A stretch of 64,000 nucleotides of DNA from Streptomyces sp. NBC_01497 (GTDB lineage: Bacteria > Actinomycetota > Actinomycetes > Streptomycetales > Streptomycetaceae): contig NZ_CP109427.1 of NCBI RefSeq assembly GCF_036250695.1, positions 7,502,001 to 7,566,000 on the forward strand, written 5' to 3'. Made by a program: the position numbers and the translations under genes. Positions 15,938-23,528 of this stretch are shown one piece after another (position 1 is the stretch's first letter; each line of letters begins with the position of its first letter). Under the pieces are notes generated by a model that saw only the letters and a list, made by a program, of their open reading frames with translations, did no database searches and was not told the origin of the DNA.

Positions 15938-17842
15938 ATGGCCACCCTGGTTTCGTTGAACGTGGGTCTGCCCAAGGATGTGCCCTGGCAGGGCAGGACC
16001 GTCTACACGGGGATCTGGAAGCAGCCCGTGTCAGGGCCGCGCAGGGTCCGCCGGCTGAACATCGACGGTGACGGGCAGGGCGACACCGCCGGACACGGCG
16101 GCGAGATGCGGGCCGTGATGGTGTACCAGCTCGACTCGTACCGCCACTGGGCGAAGGAGCTGGGGCGGGACGACCTCGGCAACGGTGAGTTCGGTGAGAA
16201 CTTCACCGTGGAGGGGCTGCCCGACGACGAGGTGTGCATCGGGGACCGGTACCGGATCGGCGACGCGGTGTTCGAGGTCTCGCAACCCCGCGTGACCTGC
16301 TACCGGGTCGGGATGCGTCTCAACGAGCCACGCATGCCGTCGCTCCTGGTCTCGCACCGGCGCCCCGGTTTCTACCTCCGGGTCATCACCGAGGGCGATG
16401 TGGAGGCGGGCCAGGAGATCGTCAAGGTCGCCTCGGGACCCGGCGCGATGACCGTCGCCGAGGTCGACGGCCTGCTCTATCTGCCGGGCCACCCGGAGGA
16501 ACGCCTGCGGCAGGCGGTGCGCATCGGTGCGCTGAGCCCGGGCTGGCACCAGTCCTTCTCCACGATGCTGGAGCAGGGCGACGCCCCCGCGACGGCACCC
16601 TCCGCCCCGGCCTGGGCGGGGTTCCGGCCGCTGCGGGTGGTCCGTACGAAGGTGGAGAGCCGCAGTGTGCTGTCGCTGTGGCTCGCCGCGGAGGACGGCT
16701 CCCCGCTGCCCGCCGCGTCACCCGGCCAGTACCTCACTGTGCGTCTGGACGCGGAGCGGTCGGTTGACGCCACCGGGGACGCGGAGGCGTCGGTCCACGC
16801 CACCGAGGATGTCGGCGCGTCCGTCCGGGAAGGCGCGGAACACGCCGGGCCCGGCTCCGCCGCGGCGCCTCGCGGTGCGGACGGGAAGACTCCGGCGGAC
16901 GGGACCGCGGGGGCGGCCACCGCCGGGCCGCCGCTCGTACGGAGCTACTCGCTGTCCGGCAGGCCGGGCGGCGACCAGTACCGCATCAGTGTGAAACGCG
17001 AGTCGCACGGCGTCGCCAGTACCCGTATCCACACCCAGGTGCACGTGGACGACCTGCTCCAGGCCGCCGCCCCGCGCGGCGCCTTCGTCCTGGAGCCCGG
17101 CAGCGGACCGCTCGTCCTGGCGTCGGCGGGCGTGGGGGCGACGCCCGTCCTCGCCATGTTGCGCGCGGTCGTGGACCACGACCGCCAGCGCCCTGTGTGG
17201 TGGCTGCACGGCGCCCGTGACGGCGCCGACCACGCGTTCGCGCAGGAGGTACGGCAACTGCTGGACGAGCTCCCGCACGGCCGCCTGGTGGTCTGCTACA
17301 GCCGTCCTCGCCCGGAGGACCGCCGGGGCACCGACTTCACGTACGCCGGGCACCTCGACGCCGGGACCCTCGGCCCCCTGAGCCTGCCGCCCGACGCTGA
17401 GGCCTACCTGTGCGGCCCCGTCGCGTTCATGGACGACCTGACCGGGGCCCTCGTCGCCGGGGGAATGCGGTCCGAGAACGTGCGCCGCGAGGTCTTCGGC
17501 GCGGGATCCGCCCTCACGCCCGGCATCGCGGCCGCCGCGAAGCGCCCGCCGCATCAGCCGGAAGGCGCCTCGGCGACCGCCACGGGGCCCGCGGTGACGT
17601 TCGCCCGCAGCGGCCTCACGGTCCCGTGGGGGAGCGGCGCCGGCGCAACGCTGCTGGAACTGGCCGAGGCCTGCGACGTACCGGTCCGCTGGTCGTGCAG
17701 GACCGGCGTCTGCCACACCTGCGAGACGAGTGTCTTCTCGGGCGGTGTCGCCTACGACCCGGAACCCATCGAACCTCCCGCAGACGCGACGGTCCTCATC
17801 TGCTGCTCGCGGCCGGACGGGGACATCGTCCTCGACCTCTGA
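15938..17842 (+). CDS. MOSC domain / ferredoxin reductase / 2Fe-2S ferredoxin fusion protein
   Basis: A 634-residue three-part protein. Residues 1-160 form a MOSC domain of the YiiM type (GLPKDVPWQGRTVYTGIWK, GDTAGHGGEMRAVMVY, FGENFTVEGL, ITCY-like VTCYRVGMR), which handles molybdenum cofactor. Residues about 225-520 form an FAD/NAD(P)-binding reductase (VRSYSLSGRPGG, VLASAGVGATPVLAML, AYLCGPVAFMDDL). Residues 550-634 carry a plant-type [2Fe-2S] ferredoxin with Cys587, Cys592, Cys595 and a later Cys pair near 622. Such fusions are assumed to pass electrons to N-hydroxylated or other small substrates. An unusual 65-residue Ala/Asp/Glu-rich insert sits inside the FAD domain near 275-335. Confidence 0.88.
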   Translation: MATLVSLNVGLPKDVPWQGRTVYTGIWKQPVSGPRRVRRLNIDGDGQGDTAGHGGEMRAVMVYQLDSYRHWAKELGRDDLGNGEFGENFTVEGLPDDEVCIGDRYRIGDAVFEVSQPRVTCYRVGMRLNEPRMPSLLVSHRRPGFYLRVITEGDVEAGQEIVKVASGPGAMTVAEVDGLLYLPGHPEERLRQAVRIGALSPGWHQSFSTMLEQGDAPATAPSAPAWAGFRPLRVVRTKVESRSVLSLWLAAEDGSPLPAASPGQYLTVRLDAERSVDATGDAEASVHATEDVGASVREGAEHAGPGSAAAPRGADGKTPADGTAGAATAGPPLVRSYSLSGRPGGDQYRISVKRESHGVASTRIHTQVHVDDLLQAAAPRGAFVLEPGSGPLVLASAGVGATPVLAMLRAVVDHDRQRPVWWLHGARDGADHAFAQEVRQLLDELPHGRLVVCYSRPRPEDRRGTDFTYAGHLDAGTLGPLSLPPDAEAYLCGPVAFMDDLTGALVAGGMRSENVRREVFGAGSALTPGIAAAAKRPPHQPEGASATATGPAVTFARSGLTVPWGSGAGATLLELAEACDVPVRWSCRTGVCHTCETSVFSGGVAYDPEPIEPPADATVLICCSRPDGDIVLDL

Positions 17843-18029
17843 CCCGGTCCTCGGCCTTCCTTCCGCCCCGGCCCTCCCCGCGGCCCTCGACCTGCCTCCC
17901 GCCCCCGGCCCGGGAGCGGGACACCCGCCGGTCTGCTGCCCGGCGTGCTCGGCGGCCCCCTACGCCATCGCCGCATACGATGCGGGGAACGGGGAACGTG
18001 CTCCGACGGCATGAGCCTGGGAGGCCGGT

Positions 18030-20000
18030 GTGACACGGAGCGTGACACCTGCCGGCACCGACGGCCCCGAGCGTTTCGCGGCGCTGCGTGACACGGGCCT
18101 GTCGGCCGCGCGGGACGACGGGATGGACCGCTTCGCGCGGCTCGCCGCCCGGGTGCTCGACACACCGGTGGCGTTCGTGTCGCTGCTGGAGGAGGACCGG
18201 CAGGCACTCCCGGGCATGTGCGGACTGGCGCAGCCGTGGGCGGGTCGCCGGTCCGCGCCGCTGTCCCGCGCGCCCTGGCGGGACGTCGTGGTCTCCGGTC
18301 GGCCGTTCGTGCCGGAGCGGCCGCGGCGGCAGGAGGCGCCGCACGCGCAGTGGGCCGCCCGGGAGCTGGGCGGTGCCGCCTGCGTGGCGATGCCGCTCAC
18401 GGACGGCGAGGGCAGCCGCGTGCTGGGCGCGCTGTGCGTCATCGACGACAGGCCGCGCGAGTGGGGCTCCGCCGATCTGGCCGTCCTGGAAGACCTGGCC
18501 CGGGCGTGCTCGGCCGACCTCGGATCGAGGATCCTGGCCCGGCGGAACCTGGACACGCAGCGCCGGGCCCGCTCCGCACAGGAGACCGCCGAGATCACCG
18601 GCGCCCGCGCGGTCGTGGCACGCGGCAGGGCGGAGTCGGCGCGCCGCACGGCCGAGGTCGCCCAGGACGAGGCGGAGGAGGGCCGGCAGTCCGCACGCCT
18701 GCTGGAGCAGCAGGCACGCCAGGGCCTGCAGCACGCCGAACTGCTGCTGGCGGCCTCGGAGGGTCTCGCGCAGAGTGTCGGCGTCGATGACGTACGCCGT
18801 CGCCTGCGCGATCTGTTCGCCGAGCCGGTCGGCTATGTGGGGCTGCTGCTCGTGGAGGGCGGCGGACTGCGCCGCGTACAGGACCCCGACGTGGAGTACC
18901 GGGTGGAGGGCGACCTTCCGTACATGCCGCTGTCCGCGGGTTTTCCCAGCGCCCAGGCCTTGCGTGAGGGCCGGACCGTGATGGTGGCCGACCGGGAGGA
19001 CTTCGCCGCGAGATACAGCGCCGAGGCGTTGTCGGGGCTGGACGCGCTGGGCATGCGGGCCACCATGTGTGTGCCGCTGACCGGCAGCCGGGGTGCGCTG
19101 GGTGTGCTCGCCCTGTGCTGGCCGGAGCGGCACGACGCGCCCGTGATCGAGCGCGCCACGTTCACGGCGGTCGCGGGTTATGTCGCGCAGGCCGTGGAGC
19201 GCGCCCTGTTCGTGGACGAACGGATCTCCGTGGCGCACCAGTTGCAGGCCGCCATGCTCACCGACCTGCCGGCGGTCGAGGGCCTGGAGATCGCCGCCGT
19301 CTATGTGCCCGCCGCAGTCGACGACATGGTCGGCGGGGACTGGTACGACGCCTACCGGCTGCCCACGGCCGAGCCCGGGGAGCCGGTCTCCGTGGCGATG
19401 ACCGTCGGTGACATCACGGGCCACGACATGCACGCCGCCACCGTGATGGGGCAGGTCCGCAGCATGCTGCGGCAGGCGACCTTCGACCATGTCTCGGAGG
19501 GTCCCGCCGCCGCGCTGACCGCCCTCGACCTGACCTCCACCTCCATGGGACTCGAACCGGGCGGTACGCTCGTCCACGCCCGCCTGGAACGGTCCGTGTC
19601 CGACACCTGGGTCCTGACCTGGTCCAACGCGGGACATCCCGTACCGCTGCTGCTGGACGGCCCGGGACGGGCGGGCCGGCTGACGGAGCACGACGCGATG
19701 CTCCACCCGGTCCTCGGGATGCCGTCACGGTCGGAGCGGCGGCGCGTGCTGCGGCCCGGCTCGATCCTGCTCCTGTACACGGACGGGGTCGTGGAACGGC
19801 GGGGGGAGGACATCGACGCGGCCACGGACCGGCTCGCGGAGATCCTGGCCACGCACCGGGAGCTCCCCCTGCCGGACCTGCTCGACCGGGTCGTCCGCCA
19901 CGTCGCGGCTCCGGGCGAGGACGACATCACCCTGCTCGCGGTACGAATCGGGCCCGCGGACGGTTCCCCGCGCCCGGCGCGGGCAGTCGCCCTACAGTGA
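18030..20000 (+). CDS. GAF-GAF-PP2C (SpoIIE/RsbU type) protein phosphatase
   Basis: A 656-residue signalling protein from GTG 18030 (GGGAGG 6 bp upstream). Residues 25-170 are a GAF domain (MDRFARLAARVLDTPVAFVSLL). Residues 185-250 form an Ala/Gln/Glu-rich helix, probably a coiled coil. Residues 255-400 are a second GAF domain. Residues 410-650 are a PP2C-type phosphatase with the metal-binding motifs MVGGDWYDAYRL, VGDITGHDMHAA, LLYTDGVVERRGED and GEDDITLLAVR. These enzymes dephosphorylate STAS anti-anti-sigma proteins. The STAS gene just downstream is the obvious partner. The GAF ligands are unknown. Confidence 0.9.
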   Translation: MTRSVTPAGTDGPERFAALRDTGLSAARDDGMDRFARLAARVLDTPVAFVSLLEEDRQALPGMCGLAQPWAGRRSAPLSRAPWRDVVVSGRPFVPERPRRQEAPHAQWAARELGGAACVAMPLTDGEGSRVLGALCVIDDRPREWGSADLAVLEDLARACSADLGSRILARRNLDTQRRARSAQETAEITGARAVVARGRAESARRTAEVAQDEAEEGRQSARLLEQQARQGLQHAELLLAASEGLAQSVGVDDVRRRLRDLFAEPVGYVGLLLVEGGGLRRVQDPDVEYRVEGDLPYMPLSAGFPSAQALREGRTVMVADREDFAARYSAEALSGLDALGMRATMCVPLTGSRGALGVLALCWPERHDAPVIERATFTAVAGYVAQAVERALFVDERISVAHQLQAAMLTDLPAVEGLEIAAVYVPAAVDDMVGGDWYDAYRLPTAEPGEPVSVAMTVGDITGHDMHAATVMGQVRSMLRQATFDHVSEGPAAALTALDLTSTSMGLEPGGTLVHARLERSVSDTWVLTWSNAGHPVPLLLDGPGRAGRLTEHDAMLHPVLGMPSRSERRRVLRPGSILLLYTDGVVERRGEDIDAATDRLAEILATHRELPLPDLLDRVVRHVAAPGEDDITLLAVRIGPADGSPRPARAVALQ

Positions 20001-20004
20001 GGTT

Positions 20005-20028
20005 CCGTCGGCGGGTGTCCGCCGACGG
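20005..20028 (+). terminator. terminator after the PP2C gene
   Basis: CCGTCGGCGG-GTGT-CCGCCGACGG is a perfect 10-bp stem with a 4-bp loop, followed by GTTTCTG, starting 4 bp after the stop codon. It would separate or attenuate transcription into the STAS gene. Confidence 0.8.
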
Positions 20029-20102
20029 GTTTCTGTCCCGAGGGGCCTCACCCCGTGCCGACCCGGCGCGCGGCCCCCACACCGGTTGAAGGATGCTGCT
20101 TC

Positions 20103-20453
20103 ATGGCTGTCCACGGCCTCGCTGGACGAGCCGACGTCGTCACCCGGGCCTTCGACCACAACGGGCACCGTGTCGTCGTGCTGCACGGCCCCCTCGACCG
20201 CTTCACGGAGGACGCCGTCCGCGAGGCCCTCGCCCCCGGGCGGGGCCTGCCGCTCGTGGTCGACCTCTCCGACGTCGGGCGGCTCGGTATCGACGTGGTG
20301 GCGGTCTTCCTCGGGGCTCGCGCCCGGGTCGGCCTCGTCCTCGCCGGTCCGTTCGCGCGGGGAGTGGTCCGCACACTCGAAACCTCCGGCACTGAGGACT
20401 TCTTCGTGAAGTACGGGACGCTGCGTGACGCCCTGCGGGCCGTCGACGCCTGA
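20103..20453 (+). CDS. STAS-like protein, candidate anti-sigma factor antagonist
   Basis: A 116-residue protein from ATG 20103 (GAAGGA upstream). Its pattern HRVVVLHGPLDRFTEDAVREAL, PLVVDLSDVGRLGIDVVAVFLGAR and FVKYGTLRDALRAV fits the STAS fold of SpoIIAA/RsbV proteins. At the site where the phosphorylated serine normally sits (DSxG) it reads RLGID, so the usual phospho-acceptor is not evident. It follows the PP2C gene, which suggests a shared partner-switching pathway, but a non-phosphorylated role must be considered. Confidence 0.65.
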   Translation: MAVHGLAGRADVVTRAFDHNGHRVVVLHGPLDRFTEDAVREALAPGRGLPLVVDLSDVGRLGIDVVAVFLGARARVGLVLAGPFARGVVRTLETSGTEDFFVKYGTLRDALRAVDA

Positions 20454-20787
20454 GGTCGCGGGGGTGCGGCTCCCGGGCAGCGCGCCCCGCCGGTCCATGG
20501 CCCACGCGGTCGCTGACGACACCGGTTCTGACACACGCGGGTCGCTGACGGACGTCCGTACCGTCCGGAGGCGCCACGAGGGGCCGGTCCGTACTCACCT
20601 CTTACTGACCGTCCCGCCTTCGGGTGGCCTGCCGCCGGGCCCCGGCGGCGCGGAGGGACACTCCCCGCCAGGGCTGGGCACTGATCAAGTGGCTCACCCG
20701 GAAGGGTCACGTCGGGTCGCGGATCGGTACAGGCGGTGCGGAAAGGGTGAGGGAACCGCTGTCACCACCACCAGCGGGAGGTACCGC
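20454..20787. other. intergenic region without recognised gene
   Basis: No coding-like frame or clear dyad is seen. It should contain the promoter of the small secreted peptide gene; GGGAGG at 20776-20781 is that gene's ribosome site. Confidence 0.45.
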
Positions 20788-20994
20788 ATGCGTATGAACA
20801 TCGTCCGCGCCGCGGCCGTCGTCGCCCTGGGCATGGCCGCTCTCGTCCCCGTCACCGCAACGGCGTTCGCGGATGGTCCCGACGCGGGCACCGGGCACGG
20901 CTTCATCGCCGGTCAGGGCAGCTTCACCAACATCGGCGGCCCCTACGGCATCACGCACGCCGAGGGCGGCTTCCTCGCGGCCGGCGCCGAGTAG
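20788..20994 (+). CDS. small secreted peptide of unknown function
   Basis: A 68-residue precursor starting MRMNIVRAAAVVALGM, with a typical signal peptide ending ATAFA-DG at about residue 29. The mature part is only about 40 residues, rich in Gly and Ala, without Cys (GHGFIAGQGSFTNIGGPYG). GGGAGG 6 bp before ATG 20788 and good codon use support it as real. I do not recognise a family; a surface or signalling peptide is possible. Confidence 0.7.
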   Translation: MRMNIVRAAAVVALGMAALVPVTATAFADGPDAGTGHGFIAGQGSFTNIGGPYGITHAEGGFLAAGAE

Positions 20995-21033
20995 TCGTAC
21001 ACGTCTGTTCGGATCCGGCTCTTTCCGCACGCC

Positions 21034-21071
21034 GCGACGGCCTCGCTCCCGACCGGGGGCGGGGCCGTCGC
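21034..21071. terminator. terminator between peptide and SGNH genes
   Basis: GCGACGGCC at 21034-21042 pairs with GGCCGTCGC at 21063-21071 over a 20-bp GC-rich loop, between two converging genes. Confidence 0.5.
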
Positions 21072-21104
21072 CCGTGTGCGCCGGGGGCCGGCGCGCTCGG
21101 CGGG

Positions 21105-21980
21105 TCAGCCGTCGCCGAGCACGGCCAGGGTGCGGGCGGCCATCTGCTGTTCACCGAAGGCGTTGGGGTGGACCGGGACGAAGTTCGTGCCGAACAGGAT
21201 GGGTTCGATCCAGCGCGTGCCCGCCGGGGCACAGGCGTCGTGACCGTCCGACGCCGCCGCCATGTCGACGAAGGTCGCCCCGGTGTCGTGCGCCGCGCGT
21301 TGCACGGCCGAGTTGAGGTGGGTCTGCAGGTCCCTCAGGTACGGCACGTCGCCGGACGCGATCGGCATCTTCGCGAAGCACGACGGGTCGGCCGTCGCGG
21401 GCACGATCCAGGGGTAACCGAGAACGGCGACGCGGGCGTTCGGTGCCTTGTCCCGCACCTTCTGGAGCGCCGCGCGGAGCGCCGGATACGTGGTGTTGTC
21501 GATCGTGTTGTCGAACGAGTTCCCGTACAGGGCCTTGCAGGGGCTTCCGTGGCCCGCCGTGACGACGCCGGCGGAGCCGCACGCCAGGATCGCGTCGATG
21601 AACGTGTCGCTGTCGTTGCCGCCGATGGTGAGGGTCACCAGGCGGGTGCCGCCACTGAGCGCGTCGAGTTGCGGCGCCACGCCCGGGTACTGGGACCCGG
21701 CGAAGTCCGTGGTCTCGGCACCGCCACAGGTGACGTCGTGGAGCTGCGCCCCGAGGCGGGACGCGAGGACGTGGGGGTAGTCGGCCGTGGACCGGGCGCA
21801 GAGCAGGGGGGCGGTCGGGTCGAGCGGCAGGATGCCGGACCCGGCGCTGTAGCTGTCGCCGAGAGCGACGTAGGCAAGGGGCGTCGCGGCCTGGGCGGTG
21901 GGGGCGGTGAGTCCGAGAGCCACCGCGCCCGCGGCGGCAGCGGCGGCGGTGAGACCTCGGACCAGGGCGCGCATCGACAT
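21105..21980 (-). CDS. secreted SGNH/GDSL esterase or lipase
   Basis: A 291-residue protein with a signal peptide (ALVRGLTAAAAAAGAVALGL, cleavage near AQA-AT at residue 31). It has all four SGNH blocks: ALGDSYSAG with the nucleophile Ser, the Gly block TCGGAETTD, LTIGGNDSD, and VPVHPNAFGEQ with the catalytic His. Six Cys residues could form the three disulfides known in Streptomyces SGNH lipases. It would hydrolyse esters outside the cell. AGGAG before ATG 21980 fixes the start. Confidence 0.9.
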   Translation of the reverse strand: MSMRALVRGLTAAAAAAGAVALGLTAPTAQAATPLAYVALGDSYSAGSGILPLDPTAPLLCARSTADYPHVLASRLGAQLHDVTCGGAETTDFAGSQYPGVAPQLDALSGGTRLVTLTIGGNDSDTFIDAILACGSAGVVTAGHGSPCKALYGNSFDNTIDNTTYPALRAALQKVRDKAPNARVAVLGYPWIVPATADPSCFAKMPIASGDVPYLRDLQTHLNSAVQRAAHDTGATFVDMAAASDGHDACAPAGTRWIEPILFGTNFVPVHPNAFGEQQMAARTLAVLGDG

Positions 21981-22266
21981 CTGTGTTCTCCTCGGATTCG
22001 GCGTGAGGGTGCCCGGCGTACGGCCGGGTGGTGAAGTGAGCGGCGCGCTGCGGAAGTTACTTGCGAGTTAAGTTCCGGTCAACGGTTCGCGCAACACCAC
22101 TCGCGTACGGCTGGAAAAAGCCCCTGCCGGGGGAGGGGACCCGCCGGGCCGAACACGTTCAGGGGGCGGACCGCGCGCCTCGAAACGGAACGCGCTCACC
22201 TGCCCCGGGGCCACGGCCGGCGCGGCCCGCCGCGGACGCGGGGTCGTCGCGCCGGGCCGCACCCGG

Positions 22267-23151
22267 TCATGCCAGTAGATTCCGCAGGGTCTTCACCGTC
22301 TCGGCCGGTGCCTCCTCGGCCATGAAGTGACCGCAGGTGACGGTCGTGTGGCGCACGTCGGGCGCCCAGGCGCGCCACAGGGCCGCCGCGTCGTAACCAA
22401 GGGCGGCACCCCAGTCCTGCTGGAGCACGGCGACGGGCATCCGCAGCCGGTTGCCGGCCGCCAGGTCCGCACGGTCGTGGTCCACGTCGATGCCGGCCGA
22501 GGCGCGGTAGTCCGCCACGATGGACGGGACGGCAGTGCGGCAGGCGTCCAGGTAGGCGGCGCGGATCTCGGCGGGCAGGGCATCCGGGTCCTTCGTCCAC
22601 ACGTCGAGGAAGTGGCCGAAGAAGCCGTCAGGGTCGGCGCCGATCATCCGCTCGGGAAGGCCGGGCGGCTGCGCCATCAGGTACAGGTGGAAGCCGACGG
22701 CCGCCGACGCGCCGTGCAGCGCGTCCCACATGTCGAGTGTCGGCAGCACGTCCAGGCATGCCAGGTGGGTGACGGCGGCAGGGTGGTCGAGCGCCGCACG
22801 GAAGGCCACCAGCGCGCCGCGGTCGTGCCCGGCCAGGGCGAACCGGTCGTGGCCGAGCGCCGCCGCGAGCGCGACGACGTCCTCGCCCATCGTGCGTTTC
22901 GCGTATGTGCCGGGACCGGCCTCGGCGGGCTTGTCGCTCGCCCCGTAACCGCGCAGGTCCGGACAGATCACGGTGTGGTCCGCCGCGAGGTCGGCGGCCA
23001 CGTGCCGCCACATCAGATGGGTCTGCGGGAAACCGTGCAGCAGCACGACGGCGGGACCCGTACCGCCGACCGCCGCGTTCAGGGACACGCCCTCGGCGAC
23101 GCGGACACGGTGGTACGCGAAGCCGGGGAGGGCGGGAGCCGGGGACGTCAT
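22267..23151 (-). CDS. alpha/beta hydrolase, haloacetate-dehalogenase-like
   Basis: A 294-residue cytoplasmic alpha/beta hydrolase. HGFPQTHLMW forms the oxyanion region, DLRGYGASDKP follows, and the nucleophile elbow is GHDRG, with Asp as nucleophile, as in haloacetate dehalogenases and epoxide hydrolases. The catalytic His is in CGHFMAEEAP near the C-terminus. Whether it acts on halogenated acids, epoxides or esters cannot be decided. ATG 23151 has AAAGGA upstream. The divergent SARP-like regulator probably controls it. Confidence 0.85.
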   Translation of the reverse strand: MTSPAPALPGFAYHRVRVAEGVSLNAAVGGTGPAVVLLHGFPQTHLMWRHVAADLAADHTVICPDLRGYGASDKPAEAGPGTYAKRTMGEDVVALAAALGHDRFALAGHDRGALVAFRAALDHPAAVTHLACLDVLPTLDMWDALHGASAAVGFHLYLMAQPPGLPERMIGADPDGFFGHFLDVWTKDPDALPAEIRAAYLDACRTAVPSIVADYRASAGIDVDHDRADLAAGNRLRMPVAVLQQDWGAALGYDAAALWRAWAPDVRHTTVTCGHFMAEEAPAETVKTLRNLLA

Positions 23152-23528
23152 GGTTGGGGTTCCTTTCGTGGACGACCAGGGCCCAAGCCTCACGCCCGCA
23201 GATGAGCATCGGATCAGCACGGCCTACGCTTAGCGCATGGGGTGCCTGAGTGGGGCCCTGGTGGGCGTGGCGCCCTGTTGGACGGGCGGCCGGGCGGTTC
23301 GTACGACGTACGACCGGGCGCTCCCGCGCCGGGAACCACGGGTGGCAGCGCTCCACCGTCCCCGGTACCGGCGGGAACCGGGCGGTGCCGTCCGAGGGCC
23401 GGCGGCCGGGCCGGTGGTGCGCTTCCGCGGATCGCGGCGCCGTGCGGGCGGCGGCGCCGCGGTCGGTGCTGAACCGAGGGCGTCGGGTGCCGAACCGAGG
23501 GAACGGAGAGGAAGGGCGGGTCAGGGCG
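23152..23528. other. divergent promoter region, hydrolase / SARP-like regulator
   Basis: No gene seen; the open frames lack codon bias. The part nearest the hydrolase (23160-23240) is less GC-rich and should hold its promoter. I find no convincing long dyad. Confidence 0.45.
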
